From: Desulfobacteraceae bacterium
Lineage (GTDB): Bacteria; Desulfobacterota; Desulfobacteria; Desulfobacterales; Desulfobacteraceae
NCBI GenBank assembly: GCA_023140455.1
Contig: JAGLLQ010000027.1
Span: forward strand, 1-9,971
Reading direction: 5' to 3'
DNA: 9,971 nucleotides
Both the position numbers and the translations under genes were made by a program. The notes beneath the pieces were generated by a model, which was given only the letters and a program-made list of their open reading frames with translations, had not been told where the DNA came from and did not search any database. Of this stretch, positions 6,867-9,971 are shown one piece after another (the stretch's first letter is position 1; every line of letters starts with the position of its first letter).

Positions 6867-7915
6867 AATGGAACCTTAATAATTGCTTTTGTGCCACATG
6901 GTTCATTTTCTTTGATAGTCAGCTTAGCTTCATTGCCATATAAATTATTTAATCTCTGACTCACATTATTTATACCTATACCAATTTCACTGTTTGTATC
7001 AAGCCCATACCCTGTATCAGAAATATCAATTATTAAAAAATTGTCTTTAATAGAGCATTTGATTTCGATTTTTCCTCCTTCAATTTTCGGTTCTAATCCG
7101 TACTTGATGGCGTTTTCAACCAAGGGCTGTATGATTAAGGGTGAAAAAGAAATCCTTTTTATTTTTTCATCTGCAATAATTTCATAAGAGAGTCTTTCTT
7201 CCATTCTGATTTTATAGATATTAAGATAATGCCCTACAAGTTCTATCTCTTGAGATAAGTTTATTGTTTCCTGCCTTGTTCGATGAAGTGATATTTTTAA
7301 AAATCCGTTCAGTTCATCAAGCATTAATTTCCCTTTTTTAGTATCTTCATCTAATAAGGATTGTAAATTCGATAGAGTATTAAAAAGAAAATGTGGTTCA
7401 ATCTGTGCCTGAAGGCTTTTAAGCTCTTCTAAGGCTGCCTGCTTTTCAATTGTGAGCCTTTTTATCTTTTCTGTCTGAAGCCGGGTTTCATAATCTTTAA
7501 ATTTTGCTAATGATAAAAGAAAATATGTGATGGGTATCGCAAAAAATACACCAAGCAAAAAATTTTCATTAAAAGAACTTTGGAAATATGAGAAAAATGG
7601 TTTGTCATATTTAAAATATAAAAAAAGTGCTCCAGTAGCAGCGCCTGACATTGCGCCTGTAACCAATCCTATAGTTAATTTTAAAAAGAGCAGTTTTTTG
7701 GTGTTTATTTTTGTATGGGAAAGTGTCATTACAATAAAAAAACATATTGAAAGACCAATGCACTGAGATACGATCCAGAGATCAAAAAAAAGGTTTTCTT
7801 TTAGTAGCCAGAACTTGAGAATTAATGCAATCAGTGTATTAAATACTGCTGTAGCGGCTAAGTCTTTCCCAATAGCATTTTGTTTTAAAATTTTGATGTC
7901 CATTTCAGTACTCAT
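6863..7915 (-). CDS. Membrane sensor histidine kinase, LytS/YpdA type (His_kinase family)
   Basis: This is an inner-membrane sensor kinase of 350 residues that should phosphorylate the adjacent LytTR regulator. About four membrane helices are predicted (20-40, 46-66, 76-101, 117-137), with almost no periplasmic domain, so the signal is probably felt in or at the membrane. A coiled-coil-like linker (about 140-170) leads to the phospho-acceptor block AQIEPHFLFNTLSNLQSLL (His175). The ATPase part shows IQPLVENAIKYG (N box, Asn268), DISDTGYGL (Asp300) and GIGINNVSQRL. It lacks the five-helix LytS-5TM and GAF pattern, so the ligand of those relatives should not be assumed. ATG at 7913-7915 follows a GGA at short distance; a second in-frame ATG at residue 5 has no better ribosome site. 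It is first in a kinase, regulator, cupin operon. Confidence 0.94.
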   Translation of the reverse strand: MSTEMDIKILKQNAIGKDLAATAVFNTLIALILKFWLLKENLFFDLWIVSQCIGLSICFFIVMTLSHTKINTKKLLFLKLTIGLVTGAMSGAATGALFLYFKYDKPFFSYFQSSFNENFLLGVFFAIPITYFLLSLAKFKDYETRLQTEKIKRLTIEKQAALEELKSLQAQIEPHFLFNTLSNLQSLLDEDTKKGKLMLDELNGFLKISLHRTRQETINLSQEIELVGHYLNIYKIRMEERLSYEIIADEKIKRISFSPLIIQPLVENAIKYGLEPKIEGGKIEIKCSIKDNFLIIDISDTGYGLDTNSEIGIGINNVSQRLNNLYGNEAKLTIKENEPCGTKAIIKVPL

Positions 7916-7946
7916 GGTTTTCCAATCTATTTTATTGTTTTAAGAC

Positions 7947-7975
7947 ATTATAATAAAGAACCTGCTAACAGGCAA
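7947..7975 (-). promoter_or_regulatory. Candidate sigma70-type promoter for the kinase/regulator/cupin operon
   Basis: On the minus strand a perfect TATAAT lies at 7947-7952, with TTGCCT (4 of 6 to consensus) at 7970-7975 and exactly 17 bases between. Transcription would start near 7940, giving a leader of about 25 bases. The weak -35 fits a promoter that needs an activator, and the direct repeat at 7993-8027 lies just upstream. Confidence 0.5.
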
Positions 7976-7985
7976 GGCAGCCTGT
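7968..7985. repeat. Inverted repeat ACAGGC-N6-GCCTGT overlapping the -35 region
   Basis: Perfect 6-base arms surround a 6-base centre, and a second small hairpin (CCTG-CTAA-CAGG, 7961-7972) overlaps it. The repeat covers the candidate -35 of the kinase promoter, so it could be an operator. No run of T follows on either strand, so it is not a good terminator. Confidence 0.35.
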
Positions 7986-7992
7986 CTGATAA

Positions 7993-8027
7993 TTATGCCA
8001 TTCATCATATTTTTTATGCCATATATC
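7993..8027. promoter_or_regulatory. Candidate LytTR response-regulator binding site (direct repeat, 21-bp period)
   Basis: The 14-mers at 7993-8006 (TTATGCCATTCATC) and 8014-8027 (TTATGCCATATATC) match at 12 positions, with the first nine bases identical. The nine-base cores are separated by 12 bases, a 21-bp period or two helical turns. LytTR regulators are known to bind imperfect direct repeats with this spacing. On the minus strand each core reads ATGGCATAA, and its GGCAT recalls the E. coli YpdB half-site as I remember it. The site sits between two candidate outward promoters, about 53-87 bases upstream of the kinase start point and about 44-78 upstream of the DUF2141 one. Control by the neighbouring regulator is an inference. 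Confidence 0.55.
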
Positions 8028-8036
8028 TAAACAAGA

Positions 8037-8064
8037 TTGATCTTCAATAAAAATCACATATCAT
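8037..8064 (+). promoter_or_regulatory. Candidate promoter for the DUF2141/flavoenzyme transcript
   Basis: TTGATC at 8037-8042 (4 of 6 to consensus) and TATCAT at 8059-8064 (5 of 6) are separated by 16 bases. Transcription would start near 8071, leaving a leader of about 55 bases. The direct repeat ends 10 bases upstream of the -35, where an activator would act. Confidence 0.4.
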
Positions 8065-8125
8065 GTCCCTCAGAAACAAAGGATACTTTTTATGAAGACT
8101 AATAAAAAATTAAAGGAGAAACAGG

Positions 8126-8593
8126 ATGGAAAACAAAATAAAACAGAGCTTAGTTATTTTTTTAATGGTTTTATGCCCTTTTACAATTTTCGCAACTGAA
8201 ACACTTGAAACATCAGTTGAAAATAAGGTTGAAGCAGGGGACCTGGTTGTTACTATTACAGGTTTTGAGACAAGTGAAGGTGAGGCAAGGATTGCGATTG
8301 TGAATTCTGAAGTTAATTATAATGAAAGTAATAATTGTAGACAAAAAATAGTGCCGGTTAAAGATAAAAAGGCTCAATATATTGTAAAGGATCTTGAATT
8401 TGGAGAGTATGCAGTTAAAGTCTTTCATGATGAAAACAGTAATGGAGAACTCGACACAGCAATGTTTGGCATACCCATAGAAGCTTATGGATTTTCAAAT
8501 AACGCAAAAGGGAAGTTTGGTGCCCCGGCTTTTTCTAAAGTTGTATTTAAGTTCAATACTTCAGAACAAGAGATTTTTATTGAGATTAAGTAG
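8126..8593 (+). CDS. Secreted DUF2141 domain protein
   Basis: This is a 155-residue exported protein with one DUF2141 domain. The N-terminus has a Sec signal peptide (Lys4 and Lys6, a hydrophobic stretch at about 9-22, probable cleavage after FA at 22-23). The mature part begins with a strand LVVTITGF (40-47) and contains the family hallmarks HDENSNGELD (101-110) and GIPIEAYGFSNN (115-126), then FGAPAF (131-136). The domain is a small beta-sandwich of unknown function; the Asp/Asn-rich HDENSNG loop suggests calcium binding, which is not proven. One Cys (17) is in the signal peptide, but the surroundings do not form a lipobox. ATG 8126 has AAAGGAG seven bases upstream. It ends in tandem stops (TAG TAA), 23 bases before the flavoenzyme, so the two are probably co-transcribed. 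Confidence 0.9.
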   Translation: MENKIKQSLVIFLMVLCPFTIFATETLETSVENKVEAGDLVVTITGFETSEGEARIAIVNSEVNYNESNNCRQKIVPVKDKKAQYIVKDLEFGEYAVKVFHDENSNGELDTAMFGIPIEAYGFSNNAKGKFGAPAFSKVVFKFNTSEQEIFIEIK

Positions 8594-8616
8594 TAAATAA
8601 AAAGGAAGAGGTGAAA

Positions 8617-9971
8617 ATGGAAACATTTAAAGGTATAACAAGGCGGTCTTTCCTGAAAATACTCTTTATGTCAGGTTCGGCTGCTATGATTGACTGGACA
8701 GAATTAGGTTTACTTGCATCTGAGATATCAAACAAGAAAGATTTTCCAGTAGTTGTGATTGGTGCAGGTTTAGGTGGCCTTGTGTCTGCTGCATATCTTG
8801 CAAAATTCGGGTTTCCTGTTACTCTTATTGAGCAGCACTTGATCCCTGGTGGATATGCTACTTCCTTTGAAAGAAAAGCAGGAAAGTTTGAGTTTGATGT
8901 TTCTTTGCATGCTACAGTTGCAGAAAATGCAATACCCCAGAGGATTTTGTCAGATCTTGGTGTGTGGGATGATCTGAAAGTTGCCTACACACCTGAACTG
9001 CGTAGAATAATTGGTCCCGGGTTTGATGTTACATTGCCTGCAAAAAATCCGGGATTAGTCAAGAAAAGGCTTTCAGATGTCTTCCCAAATGAAAAAACAG
9101 GGATATATAGTTTTTATTCACAAATGGAACAGGTGATTGAAGAACTCTGGGGAGCAAGTTCTTCTAAAAGGGCTATGATAAAAAAACTTGAAAAGCTCTC
9201 TCTTGATCAATGGATGTCCATGCATGTGAACAATCCCGAGCTTAAAAAATGTCTTTCTATCTTTTGTGGATATTACGGAACTGCACCATCAGAAACCAAT
9301 GCATTATTTTATGCAATTGCAACAGGAGAGTATCTTGTTTTTGGCGGGCAATACTATAAAACACGCTCTCAGGATTTGAGCAATGCCCTTGCCGAGGCAA
9401 TTTATGCTAAAAACGGGCAAATACTTTTTGATACTGAAATTGAGGAGATACTGATATCAAAATCAGTATCTTCAAAGAAAGATGAAAATTTTATAGATGG
9501 TGTAAAAGATTCAGATGGCAATATTTTTCCTGCAAAAGCTGTAATTGCAAATTCAAGTGTTCCTGTTATTTTTGAAAAAATGCTGCCAAAAAATGCAGTG
9601 CCAAAGGATTATTTAAAGAATGTTAAAACACATAGGAAATCGCTTTCAAGCTTTGTTGTATGGCTCGGGTTAAATAAAGAAATCAATAATGTTAAGGATT
9701 ATGAAATTGAGATTGATGTGGGTAAAGATGCAAAATACGATAAAGATCGACTCTTTAAAGGCGATTATATTGGATCAGGTTTTGGAGTAACAATATATGA
9801 TAATTTGTTTAAAGGGTATTCACATCCTGGAACATCTACAATGTCGATTATGTCATTTGCTGATTATGAGTTTTGGAAGAAGTTTGAAAAAGACTATTTT
9901 AACGGAAACAAAGATGCATATAATCGTAAAAAACATCAGCTTGCAGAAATCTTAATTAAGAAAACTGAAGA
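8617..9971 (+). CDS. Tat-exported FAD-dependent oxidoreductase, phytoene desaturase/CrtISO/RetSat-like (partial)
   Basis: This is a flavoprotein of the amine oxidase/phytoene desaturase superfamily, 451 residues to the window edge with the C-terminus missing. The N-terminus carries a full twin-arginine motif, TRRSFLK (8-14), before a moderately hydrophobic stretch (15-34). It is thus predicted to fold with FAD in the cytoplasm and then be exported or membrane-attached. The dinucleotide-binding fold follows: VVVIGAGLGGLVSAAYLAK (45-63), an acidic end (Glu72), then IPGGYATSFERKAGKFEFDVSLH (76-98), typical of carotenoid isomerase and retinol saturase-like enzymes. The substrate, probably a polyene, quinone or other hydrophobic molecule, is not readable. 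Start ATG 8617 follows AAGGAAG and GAGGTG. It lies 23 bases after the secreted DUF2141 gene, which fits a shared extracytoplasmic role. Full length is probably 500-560 residues. Confidence 0.88.
   Translation, partial: METFKGITRRSFLKILFMSGSAAMIDWTELGLLASEISNKKDFPVVVIGAGLGGLVSAAYLAKFGFPVTLIEQHLIPGGYATSFERKAGKFEFDVSLHATVAENAIPQRILSDLGVWDDLKVAYTPELRRIIGPGFDVTLPAKNPGLVKKRLSDVFPNEKTGIYSFYSQMEQVIEELWGASSSKRAMIKKLEKLSLDQWMSMHVNNPELKKCLSIFCGYYGTAPSETNALFYAIATGEYLVFGGQYYKTRSQDLSNALAEAIYAKNGQILFDTEIEEILISKSVSSKKDENFIDGVKDSDGNIFPAKAVIANSSVPVIFEKMLPKNAVPKDYLKNVKTHRKSLSSFVVWLGLNKEINNVKDYEIEIDVGKDAKYDKDRLFKGDYIGSGFGVTIYDNLFKGYSHPGTSTMSIMSFADYEFWKKFEKDYFNGNKDAYNRKKHQLAEILIKKTE

Noticed and set aside
7961..7985. 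Rho-independent terminator in the kinase/DUF2141 spacer
   Set aside because: The short GC-rich hairpins are not followed by a T-run on either strand and lie upstream of both divergent genes, where no transcript needs ending.
8213..8428. Minus-strand open frame of 71 codons opposite the DUF2141 gene
   Set aside because: It is antisense to a gene with clear signal peptide and domain motifs, and has no ribosome site or recognisable content.

Overview
This AT-rich window looks like a piece of chromosome from an anaerobic bacterium. A sulfate-reducing or syntrophic Desulfobacterota member is my best guess. That rests on the ferredoxin-dependent indolepyruvate oxidoreductase, the low G+C and the general gene style, and it is an inference. 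I see no mobile element, CRISPR array, rRNA or tRNA gene.

Left part (1-4847, all minus strand) is a tightly packed run read from right to left. It holds hslO (Hsp33 redox chaperone), a calcineurin-like metallophosphoesterase, a small His/Cys-rich protein, iorA and iorB (indolepyruvate:ferredoxin oxidoreductase), and aroQ (type II 3-dehydroquinate dehydratase, cut by the window edge). Gaps run from a 4-base overlap to about 35 bases, so it probably forms one transcript. It joins aromatic 2-oxoacid oxidation, a shikimate-pathway step and a thiol-stress chaperone.

Middle (4848-5273) is a 426-base non-coding divergent region with several short inverted repeats. It is followed by a plus-strand gene for a four-helix membrane protein of unknown function (5274-5762). 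That gene's 3' end overlaps, tail to tail, a minus-strand cupin gene.

Right part: a minus-strand signalling operon encodes a LytS/YpdA-type membrane histidine kinase (6863-7915), a LytTR response regulator (6102-6866) and the cupin (5727-6074). Diverging from it on the plus strand are a secreted DUF2141 protein (8126-8593) and a Tat-signal FAD-dependent oxidoreductase of the phytoene desaturase/CrtISO/RetSat type (8617 to beyond the window end). The 210-base spacer between the two transcripts holds a near-identical direct repeat with a 21-bp period, lying between two plausible outward-facing promoters. That geometry is typical of LytTR-regulator binding sites. The most interesting hypothesis here is therefore a local two-component switch controlling its own operon and the exported DUF2141/flavoenzyme pair.

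Most of the remaining genes are ordinary housekeeping or catabolic genes. The main oddities are a Cys-to-Val change in the first iron-sulfur motif of IorA, the His-rich small protein in the ior run, and the regulatory repeat.
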